Shown here one piece after another: positions 52,388-61,585 of a DNA stretch of 64,000 bases (position 1 is the stretch's first letter; the number at the start of each line of letters is the position of its first letter). The stretch is taken from contig NZ_BMIC01000006.1 of NCBI RefSeq assembly GCF_014641635.1, positions 98,573-162,572 on the forward strand, given 5' to 3'. Under the pieces are notes generated by a model that saw only the letters and a list, made by a program, of their open reading frames with translations, did no database searches and was not told the DNA's origin. Source of the DNA: Aquaticitalea lipolytica (lineage in GTDB: Bacteria > Bacteroidota > Bacteroidia > Flavobacteriales > Flavobacteriaceae). Made by a program: the position numbers and the translations under genes.

Positions 52388-54067
52388 ATGGATATGAAAA
52401 ACGTCTTAAATCTAAGGATATTATTAGCCCTAATGCTATCTTTAGCAATGTTTAGCTGTAAAAGATCATCGTCATCTAAGAACGATTCCAGAGCTACTGG
52501 ATGGAAAATCAATGACAAAAATGGTGGTTTTCAGTACAATACGAATTTTAAAGAACAAGCCACTTCGCCTGGTTTAGTTTTTATTGAAGGTGGTACATTT
52601 ACTATGGGTAAAGTACAAGATGATGTGATGCATGATTGGAATAACTCTCCTAATCAGCAACACGTACAATCATTTTACATGGATGAAACCGAAGTTACCA
52701 ATAAAATGTATTTAGAATATTTAGATTGGTTAAAACGAGTTTATCCTCCAGATGATCCAAATTTCAAATTAATATACGAAGGCGCATTACCTGACACTTT
52801 AGTTTGGAGAAATCGTTTAGGCTACGCTGAAATGATGACAGAAAACTACTTACGTCATCCAGGTTATGGTGAGTACCCTGTTGTTGGTGTTAGCTGGATT
52901 CAGGCTGTTGAATTTGCTGATTGGAGAACTGATCGTGTAAATGAACTTTATTTAGAAGATGCTGGTTACTTAAAAAGAGATGCTCGTATAACAGATGTTT
53001 CTGCTGATGCAAACTTTAATACTGACACTTATATTAACGCTCCAACTGAAACTTTTGGTGGAAACGATGAAATATTAAATGGAGGTAAAAGAAGAACACA
53101 AACAAATGCAGCTGGTGAAGAAATTAATGTATATGCAAAAAGAGAATCTGGTATTATAACTCCAGAATATCGTTTGCCTTCTGAAGCGGAATGGGAATAT
53201 GCAGCTCTAGGATTAAGTGAATTGAGAAGCTACAATACTATTCGTGGAAGAAAAAAATATCCTTGGAGTGGTTCTTATACAAGATCAGGAAAAAGAAAAA
53301 CCAAAGGAGATCAGTTAGCAAACTTTAAGCAAGGTAAAGGGGATTATGGCGGAATCGCTGGATGGTCTGATGATGGTGCTGATATTACTGCTGAAGTAAA
53401 ATCTTATGAGCCTAACGATTTTGGTTTATATGATATGGCAGGAAATGTTGCAGAATGGGTTGCCGATGTTTATCGACCAATTGTTGATGATGAGTTTAAC
53501 GATTTCAACTACTATCGTGGAAACGTTTATACTAAAAATGCAATTAATGATGATGGAACTGTAAAAGTTGTAACTACAGATGATATCGTTTACGATACAC
53601 TTAGCAACGGTAAAATAGTTCCAAGAAATTTACCAGGAGAAATACACCAAGTTCCTGTTAATGAAAATGAAACATACTTAAGAACAAATTTTGATTCTAG
53701 TGATAATAGAAACTTTAGAGATGGAGACAAACGTTCTTCGCGTCAATTTGGTGGAAATTTCAATGAAGATGAAACTGTTACAGATAGTGAAACAGGTAAA
53801 ATGTATAACTCACCAAAGCATAAAATTGAAAGAGATTCTGCTGGAGCGTTAATTAAAAATTATGATAAATCTAATGAAAGAACATCATTAATTAATGATA
53901 ACGCTAGAGTTTATAAAGGTGGTTCTTGGAAAGATAGAGAATACTGGATTGACCCAGCTCAACGTCGTTATTTCCCACAAGATATGGCAACAGACTACAT
54001 CGGATTTAGATGTGCAATGTCTAGAGTTGGTTCAAAATCAAAAGGAAAAAATAAGACTAGAAATTAA
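52388..54067 (+). CDS. gldJ: Gliding motility lipoprotein GldJ
   Basis: About 559 residues; an alternative start is the second ATG, two codons on. Lipoprotein signal L-S-L-A-M-F-S-C with lipid Cys24 followed by Ser-rich sequence. The body is a formylglycine-generating-enzyme-like fold (F-I-E-G-G-T-F-T-M-G, W-V-A-D-V-Y-R-P, F-R-C-A-M-S-R), which is non-enzymatic in the GldJ/GldK family. In Flavobacterium johnsoniae GldJ is needed for gliding and for type IX secretion. It is divergent from porU, matching the published arrangement, and is followed by murF after a terminator. Confidence 0.93.
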   Translation: MDMKNVLNLRILLALMLSLAMFSCKRSSSSKNDSRATGWKINDKNGGFQYNTNFKEQATSPGLVFIEGGTFTMGKVQDDVMHDWNNSPNQQHVQSFYMDETEVTNKMYLEYLDWLKRVYPPDDPNFKLIYEGALPDTLVWRNRLGYAEMMTENYLRHPGYGEYPVVGVSWIQAVEFADWRTDRVNELYLEDAGYLKRDARITDVSADANFNTDTYINAPTETFGGNDEILNGGKRRTQTNAAGEEINVYAKRESGIITPEYRLPSEAEWEYAALGLSELRSYNTIRGRKKYPWSGSYTRSGKRKTKGDQLANFKQGKGDYGGIAGWSDDGADITAEVKSYEPNDFGLYDMAGNVAEWVADVYRPIVDDEFNDFNYYRGNVYTKNAINDDGTVKVVTTDDIVYDTLSNGKIVPRNLPGEIHQVPVNENETYLRTNFDSSDNRNFRDGDKRSSRQFGGNFNEDETVTDSETGKMYNSPKHKIERDSAGALIKNYDKSNERTSLINDNARVYKGGSWKDREYWIDPAQRRYFPQDMATDYIGFRCAMSRVGSKSKGKNKTRN

Positions 54068-54087
54068 TTTTATAATTTTTAATAAAT

Positions 54088-54123
54088 AAAAAAAGTCCTA
54101 ACCTTTGTGTTGGGACTTTTTTT
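54088..54123 (+). terminator. Terminator of gldJ
   Basis: AAAAAAAGTCCTAAC / GTTGGGACTTTTTTT with a 6-base loop and one wobble pair, ending in T7. It lies within the short gldJ-murF gap. Confidence 0.9.
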
Positions 54124-54137
54124 ATTACATTTATTTT

Positions 54138-55421
54138 ATGAGTATAGATCAAATTTACAACTACTTTCTGCAGTGCGATTCAGTAAGTACAGACACAAGA
54201 AAAATTACAAAAAACAGTATGTTTTTTGCACTAAAAGGTGAAAATTTTAATGGTAATACATTTGCAGAAAAAGCTTTAAAAGAAGGAGCCAAATATTGTG
54301 TTGTTGATGAAAAAGAATATGCAATCAATAAAAATTATTTACTCGTGAGTGATGTACTTAAAACATTACAACAACTTGCAACATACCACAGAAAACAGTT
54401 AAATATTCCAATCATAGCATTAACAGGTAGTAATGGAAAAACAACCACTAAAGAGTTGATAAATGCAGTTTTATCGACTCAATTTAAAACTGTAGCTACA
54501 CAAGGAAATTTAAACAACCATATTGGAGTCCCTTTAACACTTCTTAAACTAACTAAAGATACTCAAATTGGTATTATTGAGATGGGAGCAAATCACCATA
54601 AGGAAATTGAGCTATTAAGCAATATAGCCTTACCAGATTATGGATTGATAACAAACTTTGGAAAAGCTCACATAGAAGGGTTTGGAAGCATTGAAGGCGT
54701 TATAAAAGCTAAGTCAGAATTATATGATCATTTAAAAGAGCATAATAAACTAATTTTTGTTAATGAGAATGATTTAACTCAAGTAAAACAGACAGAAGAA
54801 TATAATAACTTAAACAAATTTGGCACAGCTTCTACAAGCGATTCGGTAATAGAACTCGTTAGCACACAACCTTTTGTAACTATAAGATATAAAGAAAAAA
54901 TAATTAAAAGCAATCTAGCAGGCACATATAACTTTAATAATATTGCTGTTGCTATTGCTATAGGCAATTACTTTAAAATAGATTTAAATAATATCGTTTC
55001 TGCAATTGAAAGTTATGTACCAACAAACAATAGGTCGCAACTAATAGAAAAAGGTAGTAATACTATAATTATGGATGCGTATAACGCAAATCCAACTAGT
55101 ATGTTAGCAGCATTAGAAAACTTTAAACAATTGGAAAAAAACTATAAAATTTTGTTTTTGGGAGATATGTTTGAGCTAGGATCAACAGCTGAAGAAGAAC
55201 ACCAGAATATTGTAAATTATCTTGAGAAGAACAATATAGGTAATACCTTTTTAGTTGGTAAAAATTTTTACAAAACCAAAGTAAATATTACTTCTATATT
55301 AAAGTTTGAGACTTTTGATGATTTGAAAGCTGAACTACAACTAAATCAAATAAAAAATAAATTTATACTTATAAAAGGTTCTCGTGGAATGGCTCTTGAG
55401 CGCATTTTAGAACTTCTTTAA
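54138..55421 (+). CDS. murF: UDP-N-acetylmuramoyl-tripeptide-D-alanyl-D-alanine ligase
   Basis: A 427-residue MurF starting at the ATG of M-S-I-D-Q-I-Y-N-Y-F. The ATP loop G-S-N-G-K-T-T is at residues 97-103; S-V-S-T-D-T-R-K near residue 16, H-I-E-G-F-G-S and D-A-Y-N-A-N-P-T-S in the last domain are typical. It adds D-Ala-D-Ala to UDP-MurNAc-tripeptide in murein synthesis. A strong terminator follows and is shared with the convergent tRNA gene. Confidence 0.95.
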   Translation: MSIDQIYNYFLQCDSVSTDTRKITKNSMFFALKGENFNGNTFAEKALKEGAKYCVVDEKEYAINKNYLLVSDVLKTLQQLATYHRKQLNIPIIALTGSNGKTTTKELINAVLSTQFKTVATQGNLNNHIGVPLTLLKLTKDTQIGIIEMGANHHKEIELLSNIALPDYGLITNFGKAHIEGFGSIEGVIKAKSELYDHLKEHNKLIFVNENDLTQVKQTEEYNNLNKFGTASTSDSVIELVSTQPFVTIRYKEKIIKSNLAGTYNFNNIAVAIAIGNYFKIDLNNIVSAIESYVPTNNRSQLIEKGSNTIIMDAYNANPTSMLAALENFKQLEKNYKILFLGDMFELGSTAEEEHQNIVNYLEKNNIGNTFLVGKNFYKTKVNITSILKFETFDDLKAELQLNQIKNKFILIKGSRGMALERILELL

Positions 55422-55452
55422 TCAACTTAAACAGCATTGATTTAACACAATA

Positions 55453-55484
55453 AAAAAAGTTCATACGTTTGTATGAACTTTTTT
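55453..55484. terminator. Bidirectional terminator shared by murF and tRNA-Val
   Basis: A perfect 14-bp stem AAAAAAGTTCATAC / GTATGAACTTTTTT with a GTTT loop. It sits 31 bases after the murF stop and 7 bases beyond the tRNA 3' end on the other strand. Confidence 0.94.
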
Positions 55485-55491
55485 AGATTAG

Positions 55492-55566
55492 TGGGCGATG
55501 AGGGGTTCGAACCCCCGACCCCCTCGGTGTAAACGAGGTGCTCTGAACCAGCTGAGCTAATCGCCC
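55492..55566 (-). tRNA. tRNA-Val (anticodon TAC)
   Basis: On the minus strand the acceptor stem GGGCGAT pairs with ATCGCCC plus discriminator A. The anticodon arm reads CCTCG-TTTACAC-CGAGG, giving anticodon TAC (codons GTA/GTG). The T loop is TTCGAAC. CCA is not encoded. It lies 63 bases after folC on the same strand with its own promoter. Confidence 0.97.
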
Positions 55567-55581
55567 TTCGTTATTGGACTG

Positions 55582-55611
55582 CAAATATAAATTAGTTTTT
55601 CATTTCGCAAA
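55582..55611 (-). promoter_or_regulatory. Promoter of tRNA-Val
   Basis: Minus strand TTTG (55608-55611), 18 bases, TATATTTG (55582-55589), followed by a predicted leader of about 9 bases before the tRNA 5' end. Confidence 0.7.
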
Positions 55612-55629
55612 AGGTTTTTTTAAAAAAAA

Positions 55630-56847
55630 TTAAATTATTTCTGCTACAACAAAAGTACTTCCACCAACATAAATTAAATCATCAGTAACTGCATATTGTT
55701 TTGCACTATTTAAAGCTTCTTCAACACTCTGATACACATTGCCTTTGAAGCCATTGGAGACAAAAACATCATGTAATTTTGTTGCATCTAAACCTCTTGG
55801 CAAATTGGGCCTACAAAAATAATAAATAGCTTCTTTTGGTAGTAACGGAAAAATTGAGTCTACATCTTTGTCATTTACAACTCCAAAAACAATATGCAAT
55901 TGGTTAAAGTTTTCATTTAAGAGCTGATTGATTACATATTTTAAACCTTCTTTATTATGTGCTGTATCACAAATAACTTTAGGTGAATTCTGCAATATTT
56001 GCCAACGCCCTTTTAATCCAGTATTATTTACAACGTTAAGCAATCCTTGTTTTAAATTTTTATCTGAGATTTTTAAAGACTTAGAGTTGACAACTTTTAT
56101 AGTTTGGAGAACAGTTTTGATATTTCTTTGTTGATAAAATCCTTTCAGGTCAGACTCAAAAACTTTGTCAATGTTATGATCAGCAAAATAAATTTCTGAA
56201 TGATTTTTTTTAGCCAAACTTTTAAATACAGATTGTGTCTCGGTTTGTGTTTCACCTATCACGACAGGAATGTTAGGCTTTATGATTCCTCCCTTTTCAA
56301 CAGCGATAGCTTCTAATGTCGTTCCTAAAAATTGTGTATGATCTAATCCTATATTAGTAATTACTGATACTTCAGGCGTAATTATATTGGTAGAATCTAA
56401 TCGTCCTCCCATACCAACTTCAATAATGGCTATATCTACTTTTTTCCTTGAAAAATAATCGAAAGCCATTCCAACAGTCATTTCAAAAAATGACAGTGAG
56501 TTTGCCTCAAAAAATGACTTATGCTTATGTATAAAGCCAATAACAAATTGTTTGCTCACATCTTTGCCATTAATCTTTATACGCTCTCTAAAGTCTTTTA
56601 AATGTGGTGAAGTATACAAACCTACTTTATATCCTGCTTCTTGAAGTATTGAAGCCAACATATGACTAGTAGACCCTTTTCCATTTGTACCTGCTACATG
56701 AATGGTTTTAAATTTATTTTCAGGATTGTTTAGGTGTTTTGCTAAAAGTAATGTGTTGTCTAAATTGGCCTTGTATGCAGTTTTACCTTGGCTTTGATAC
56801 ATTGGTAACTGCTTAAACATCCAGTTGACAGTATCTTGGTAAGTCAT
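55630..56847 (-). CDS. folC: Folylpolyglutamate synthase / dihydrofolate synthase
   Basis: A 405-residue Mur-ligase-like enzyme with ATP loop G-T-N-G-K-G-S-T at residues 53-60, D-Y-F-S-R-K-K-V-D-I-A-I-I-E-V-G-M-G-G-R-L-D-S-T for the metal site, and the C-terminal D-x-A-H-N-K-E-G. It adds glutamate to folate derivatives. Its start codon lies directly against the tonB stop (no bases between), so it is cotranscribed with the exbB-exbD-tonB genes. Confidence 0.94.
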   Translation of the reverse strand: MTYQDTVNWMFKQLPMYQSQGKTAYKANLDNTLLLAKHLNNPENKFKTIHVAGTNGKGSTSHMLASILQEAGYKVGLYTSPHLKDFRERIKINGKDVSKQFVIGFIHKHKSFFEANSLSFFEMTVGMAFDYFSRKKVDIAIIEVGMGGRLDSTNIITPEVSVITNIGLDHTQFLGTTLEAIAVEKGGIIKPNIPVVIGETQTETQSVFKSLAKKNHSEIYFADHNIDKVFESDLKGFYQQRNIKTVLQTIKVVNSKSLKISDKNLKQGLLNVVNNTGLKGRWQILQNSPKVICDTAHNKEGLKYVINQLLNENFNQLHIVFGVVNDKDVDSIFPLLPKEAIYYFCRPNLPRGLDATKLHDVFVSNGFKGNVYQSVEEALNSAKQYAVTDDLIYVGGSTFVVAEII

Positions 56848-57735
56848 TTATTGAGTAACACTAAAATCAATTTTTACAAAACCTATTTGAGTAACTGGTG
56901 CTTTGGAATCCGCAGGCCATTTATATGTTAGTGCTGTTTTTTTTGCAGCTTCATATAAACACAAATCTCCTGTGGTTCCTTTTTTCCCAGGAATTGCATT
57001 AACTACTCTACCTTCTCTATTTACATGAATTTCAACAACTACTCTACCTTCTTCATTACAATCTGGCACAACTTTACCGTTTGTAGGCTTCCCTCGTCCA
57101 TTGAGTCCATATCCAGTACCATTGCCTCCGCTTCCTGTTCCTGGCTGTCCAAAATAACTTGGCGCATATGGATCTCCATCTAATTGGCCCTTATCACCTG
57201 GCTTACCATCAGGGCCTTCTCCTCCTGCTGTTTTACCATCCGATTTTTTTACACCACTTATTAAGGCATCAAGTTTTGCTTTTTTATCAGCTTCTTCTTG
57301 TCTTTTTTTGGCTTCAGCTACTTCTTTCTCTCTTTGTACTCGTTCTGCATCTGACTTAGCCTTTGCATCTGCTTTTGCTTTTGCATCAGCAGCTTCTTTT
57401 TGTTTTTTTATGGCTATAGATTCAGCATTATCTTCAGTTAAAACTTTTTCAGCAGCTTTTTCAGATTTTGAAGGCTCGGCTTTTGTTTGCTCAACTTTAG
57501 ATTCTTTAACTTGAGGCTCTTCAATAACTTCTCTCGGCTCAGATTTTATTGGCTCTAAGGGTTGAACATCTCCGCTACCTACTTCAGAATTTCCAAAATT
57601 TACTGCAACACCATATTCTAATGGTGGATCCATATATTTATGACCAACTACAAATAAAAGCAACAACAAAATGACCACAATTAGTGTTGTGATTTTTGCT
57701 GAATTTCGCTCATGTATGGTTTCTAAATATTTCAT
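56848..57735 (-). CDS. tonB: TonB family energy transducer
   Basis: A 295-residue protein with one N-terminal membrane helix (T-L-I-V-V-I-L-L-L-L-L-F-V), a long Pro/Glu/Lys and Ala/Lys/Glu-rich periplasmic spacer (residues about 40-155, predicted partly coiled coil), a Gly-rich hinge, and a C-terminal TonB-like domain with G-R-V-V-V-E-I-H-V-N-R-E-G-R-V-V and Y-K-W-P-A-D. Together with ExbB/ExbD it passes proton-motive force to outer-membrane receptors. Confidence 0.9.
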   Translation of the reverse strand: MKYLETIHERNSAKITTLIVVILLLLLFVVGHKYMDPPLEYGVAVNFGNSEVGSGDVQPLEPIKSEPREVIEEPQVKESKVEQTKAEPSKSEKAAEKVLTEDNAESIAIKKQKEAADAKAKADAKAKSDAERVQREKEVAEAKKRQEEADKKAKLDALISGVKKSDGKTAGGEGPDGKPGDKGQLDGDPYAPSYFGQPGTGSGGNGTGYGLNGRGKPTNGKVVPDCNEEGRVVVEIHVNREGRVVNAIPGKKGTTGDLCLYEAAKKTALTYKWPADSKAPVTQIGFVKIDFSVTQ

Positions 57736-57738
57736 TTT

Positions 57739-58134
57739 TTAATCATTAGGCTTAACTGCCAAAATAACTTTAAATTTATTTCTATTAGCAATGTCCATAA
57801 CTTTTACAACATGCTCTACTGCTACAGATTTTTCTGCTCTTAAAACAATTGTTGGTTCTTCTTGATTAGCTAATAGTGTTTTTAATTCTGATTCTAACAT
57901 ACTTTCACCAACAACTTTTTGATCTATATAGTATGTTAAATTTTCTTTTATACTAACTGCAACTGACTTTTTGTTTTCAGTTTTCCCACTAGCTTTTGGT
58001 AACAATATGTCTATTGCATTAGTTGTTACCAAAGTTGATGCCAACATGAAAAATATCAATAACAAGAATACAATATCTGTCATTGACGACATATTGAACT
58101 CAGGTGTTACTTTATTTCTTCCTCTAATTCTCAT
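57739..58134 (-). CDS. exbD: ExbD-like biopolymer transport protein
   Basis: A 131-residue protein with one membrane helix containing the essential Asp (S-S-M-T-D-I-V-F-L-L-L-I-F-F-M-L) and a periplasmic domain. It begins in the overlap of a single base with exbB and is three bases from tonB. Confidence 0.93.
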   Translation of the reverse strand: MRIRGRNKVTPEFNMSSMTDIVFLLLIFFMLASTLVTTNAIDILLPKASGKTENKKSVAVSIKENLTYYIDQKVVGESMLESELKTLLANQEEPTIVLRAEKSVAVEHVVKVMDIANRNKFKVILAVKPND

Positions 58135-58829
58135 TAAATTGGCTCGTTTAAATGGTCTAAAAACTCTAACGAATTAGCTTCCATTTGGTATATCACTTTA
58201 TCAGTTTTTACAACTAAATGATTATATGCCATATATGCTACAATACCTACTATAAGTCCACCAACTGTAGTTGTCATTGCTGTATATAATCCGTCAGCTA
58301 ATAACTTAATATCTATTTGTCCACCAGAATTAGCTATCTCAAATATAGAAAGTATCATTCCAATAACCGTTCCAAGAAACCCAATCATTGGAGCTACGCC
58401 AGAAATTGTTGCTAAAACAGAAACGTTTTTTTCTAATTCATAAACTTCTAGACGACCAGCGTTTTCTATTGCTGTATTTATATCAGCTAGAGGTTTACCA
58501 ATTCTCGTAATACCTTTATTAATTAACCTTGATACTGGCGAATTTACTTGTGCACATAATAATTGAGCTGAATCTATTTTACCATGCGACACATGGTCTT
58601 TAATTTGATTCATAAAATTTGCATCAATTTTTGATGCTGCTTTTATTGCAAAAATGCGCTCAAAATAAATATATAAGGCCACAAACAATAGCACAAATAG
58701 GATGGCTATAATAATCATTCCTGCAGTACCACCACTACCAATTAATTCGATAATAGAAAGTGTTTTTTCTACAGATTCTCCTTCAGGAACTAATTCTGCT
58801 CCATCTTGAATATTACTCAGTAATATCAT
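58134..58829 (-). CDS. exbB: ExbB/TolQ/MotA family proton channel protein
   Basis: A 231-residue membrane protein with an N-terminal helix (M-I-I-I-A-I-L-F-V-L-L-F-V-A-L-Y) and the two conserved C-terminal helices (L-A-T-I-S-G-V-A-P-M-I-G-F-L-G-T-V-I-G and A-M-T-T-T-V-G-G-L-I-V-G-I), which carry the ExbB signature. It forms the pentameric stator with ExbD. First gene of an exbB-exbD-tonB-folC unit. Confidence 0.94.
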   Translation of the reverse strand: MILLSNIQDGAELVPEGESVEKTLSIIELIGSGGTAGMIIIAILFVLLFVALYIYFERIFAIKAASKIDANFMNQIKDHVSHGKIDSAQLLCAQVNSPVSRLINKGITRIGKPLADINTAIENAGRLEVYELEKNVSVLATISGVAPMIGFLGTVIGMILSIFEIANSGGQIDIKLLADGLYTAMTTTVGGLIVGIVAYMAYNHLVVKTDKVIYQMEANSLEFLDHLNEPI

Positions 58830-58886
58830 ATTTATAATTTGTTTAATTAGTGTATTAACGTATAAAAAATAACTTAAGTATATCTT

Positions 58887-60281
58887 TTAAAATATTGTTC
58901 TAGTAAACATAAATGTAACTGCGCCTGCTAAAAACCCAATTAAGGCTAACCAAGAGATTTTTTTCAAATACCAAAAGAAATCTATTTTCTCCATTCCCAT
59001 TGCGACAACACCAGCTGCCGAACCAATAATTAGCATACTTCCTCCTGTACCAGCTGAATAAGCAACAAAATGCCAAAGTTCATTATCCATAGGCTCTGAA
59101 AACATTCCTAAACTTGCTGCTACTAATGGTACATTATCAATTACTGCAGATGCAACACCTAAAAGTAAAATTACTAAATCAGAGACTCCTGTATGATGTA
59201 ACTCTGTTCCTAACATTGGCATACCCTCTTTTAAAGCAGTTGCAAATTCGAACAAAATCCCTAAAGATTCAAGTGCTGCAACAGCCATTAAAATTCCTAA
59301 GAAAAATAATATACTCGGTAATTCAATTTTAGATAAAGAAGCATGTACAGGACTATGATGTGCATGTGCATCACTTTCTGCTGAATCGAACTGTGCTAAA
59401 CTAAACTTTGAACTACTATATAATTCAGCAAAAATCGCTACAACGCCAAGTGCTAACATCATACCTACATATGGAGGCAAATGAGTTATAGTCTTAAAAA
59501 TCGGCACAGATACTATTGCGCCAAGTCCTAAATATAACATTGTAGAACTAAATTTGCTTTTTGGTTTATCATCTACATTCTCTTCAATATCTAATTTTCC
59601 TTTGAAAACAGGCAAAAATGAAGCAATAAATGAAGGTATAGCCATACAAACTAAAGACGGTAAGAATAAGTAAACAAATAAGTGATCTGTTGATACTTTT
59701 TTACCTATCCAAAGCATTGTTGTAGTTACATCTCCTATAGGAGACCAAGCTCCACCTGCATTAGCCGCAATTATAATTAAACCAGCATACCAAAGACGAA
59801 CATCTCTATCTTTTACTATTTTTTGTAGTATAGATATTAAAACAATTGTAGCTGTTAGATTATCTATTATTGCTGATAGAATGAATGCTAAAATTGAAAA
59901 TATCCAAAGTATTTTTTTCTTACTCTTTGTCTTTATAAAGCCTTTAATTGTTGAAAAACCATCAAAATAATCAATAATTTCAACTATTGTCATGGCTCCA
60001 AGAAGGAAAACTAAAATTTCAGCAGTTTTACCTAAATGATGTAATAATGTTTCTTCCATTATATGCATCTTTTCTTCATGAGGCATTACTCCAAATCCTT
60101 CTAATAAACTATGCTTTGCTGAATCAAACCATTGTGGGAATGTTTCTAATCCTAATGAAATAAGAGCCCAACTTATTGCCATCATTACTAAGGCAGGAAT
60201 AAGTTTGTCAATTTTAATGCTGTGCTCTAATGTAATGGCTAAATACCCTATTACAAATACTAATATAATTACTGTTTCCAT
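58887..60281 (-). CDS. nhaD: NhaD-type sodium/proton antiporter
   Basis: A 464-residue protein with about 12 hydrophobic segments. NhaD family motifs include A-I-I-D-N-L-T-A-T and the later A-V-I-D-N-V-P-L-V-A, the paired Asp-Asn motifs of the ion-transporter superfamily. A His-rich insertion (A-H-A-H-H-S-P-V-H) near residue 305 may bind metal or sense pH. Expected role: sodium extrusion in a marine-type organism. It follows the dehydrogenase gene by 11 bases. Confidence 0.92.
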   Translation of the reverse strand: METVIILVFVIGYLAITLEHSIKIDKLIPALVMMAISWALISLGLETFPQWFDSAKHSLLEGFGVMPHEEKMHIMEETLLHHLGKTAEILVFLLGAMTIVEIIDYFDGFSTIKGFIKTKSKKKILWIFSILAFILSAIIDNLTATIVLISILQKIVKDRDVRLWYAGLIIIAANAGGAWSPIGDVTTTMLWIGKKVSTDHLFVYLFLPSLVCMAIPSFIASFLPVFKGKLDIEENVDDKPKSKFSSTMLYLGLGAIVSVPIFKTITHLPPYVGMMLALGVVAIFAELYSSSKFSLAQFDSAESDAHAHHSPVHASLSKIELPSILFFLGILMAVAALESLGILFEFATALKEGMPMLGTELHHTGVSDLVILLLGVASAVIDNVPLVAASLGMFSEPMDNELWHFVAYSAGTGGSMLIIGSAAGVVAMGMEKIDFFWYLKKISWLALIGFLAGAVTFMFTRTIF

Positions 60282-60292
60282 AAATATTTATG

Positions 60293-61519
60293 TTAAATAA
60301 GCTGACTTAAAGCGATTTCAAACGCTGTCTCACTTACTCCTGTTTTAGTTTGATTTTTATTATATACTTTTTTAATTGCTTCTTTTATTCTATTGGATGT
60401 ATCACTAAAAATAGCATCATCTGTCATTTGTACCTTTTGCTCCATAAAATATGCAAACACTCTTGCCATACCACAGTTAGAAATAAAATCTGGAATTAAA
60501 CTGATTTTGTTATCTGTATACTCCATTATAGGGCCAAAGAAAATCTCTTTATCTGCAAAAGGGACATTAGCTCCACATGAAATAACTTCCAAACCAGTAT
60601 CAATCATTTGATCTATTTGTTGTTTTGTTATTAATCTTGAAGCTGCACAGGGAGCGAATATTTCAGTTTCTAACGACCAAATTTTTTCATTAATAACATT
60701 AAAAGGTATTAAATTATCACTAACAAGCGTGTTTCCGGTTTTATTAAGGTATAAGTTAGTGATTTCTTCAAAAGTGAAGCCTTCTTCTTTAATTAATCCG
60801 CCAACAATATCAATTATTCCAACAACCTTTGCTCCCATTTGCGATAAATAAAAAGCAGCAGCAGCACCTACATTACCAAAACCTTGAACTATTGCTCGCT
60901 TACCAACTATTGAATCTCCTTGAACGTCATAAAAATGTCTTGCAGCTTCTGCTACACCATAACCAGTAATCATATCGGCTACTGTATATTTTCGGCGAAC
61001 ATCTGGAGAATATTTTGGGTTTTCAATTACTTTAATAACACCATGACGTAATTGACCAATGCGATTAATTTTATCTGCTTGAGTAGGCTTAAAATGACCT
61101 TCGAAAACACCTTCTTGTGGATGCCAAACACCACTCTCTTCGGTAATTGGAATTACTTCATGAATCTCGTCAACATTCAAATCACCACCAGTACCATAAT
61201 AACTTTTAAGTAATGGTGAAACTGCTTTATACCAGCGTTCTAACACGCCTTTTTTTCTTGGATCGTGAGGATCAAAATTAATTCCAGACTTTGCACCACC
61301 AATTGCAGGTCCAGAAACAGTAAACTTAACTTCCATCGTTTTGGCTAATGATAAAACTTCATTCATATCAAGCCCTTTACGCATACGAGTTCCACCACCA
61401 GCAGCTCCACCTCGTAATGAGTTGATTACTGTCCAGCCTTCTGCTTCGGTTTCAGGATCTTTCCAATTAAAAATAATTTCAGGTTCTTTGTCTTCGTACT
61501 TTTGAAGTAAATCTTTCAT
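60293..61519 (-). CDS. Glu/Leu/Phe/Val dehydrogenase family protein
   Basis: A 408-residue amino-acid dehydrogenase. The N-terminal catalytic half contains G-P-A-I-G-G-A-K-S-G-I with the probable catalytic Lys near residue 77, and the NAD(P) domain carries G-F-G-N-V-G-A-A-A near residue 212. The substrate (glutamate or a branched-chain amino acid) cannot be decided from the sequence alone. A -7 promoter box lies 20 bases upstream, and nhaD follows 11 bases downstream. Confidence 0.92.
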   Translation of the reverse strand: MKDLLQKYEDKEPEIIFNWKDPETEAEGWTVINSLRGGAAGGGTRMRKGLDMNEVLSLAKTMEVKFTVSGPAIGGAKSGINFDPHDPRKKGVLERWYKAVSPLLKSYYGTGGDLNVDEIHEVIPITEESGVWHPQEGVFEGHFKPTQADKINRIGQLRHGVIKVIENPKYSPDVRRKYTVADMITGYGVAEAARHFYDVQGDSIVGKRAIVQGFGNVGAAAAFYLSQMGAKVVGIIDIVGGLIKEEGFTFEEITNLYLNKTGNTLVSDNLIPFNVINEKIWSLETEIFAPCAASRLITKQQIDQMIDTGLEVISCGANVPFADKEIFFGPIMEYTDNKISLIPDFISNCGMARVFAYFMEQKVQMTDDAIFSDTSNRIKEAIKKVYNKNQTKTGVSETAFEIALSQLI

Positions 61520-61538
61520 CTAGTTAGTTATTCTGAAA

Positions 61539-61546
61539 CAAATATA
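61539..61546 (-). promoter_or_regulatory. -7 promoter box of the dehydrogenase-nhaD unit
   Basis: Minus-strand TATATTTG, matching TAnnTTTG, 19 bases before the start codon; no clear -33 element. Confidence 0.55.
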
Positions 61547-61585
61547 AAAAACTAAAAATCGTTAAATATTAATTTTCTAATAATT

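Noticed and set aside
57159..57514. Open frames antisense to the low-complexity part of tonB
   Set aside because: They reflect Ala/Lys/Glu-rich codon repetition on the coding strand, not a gene.
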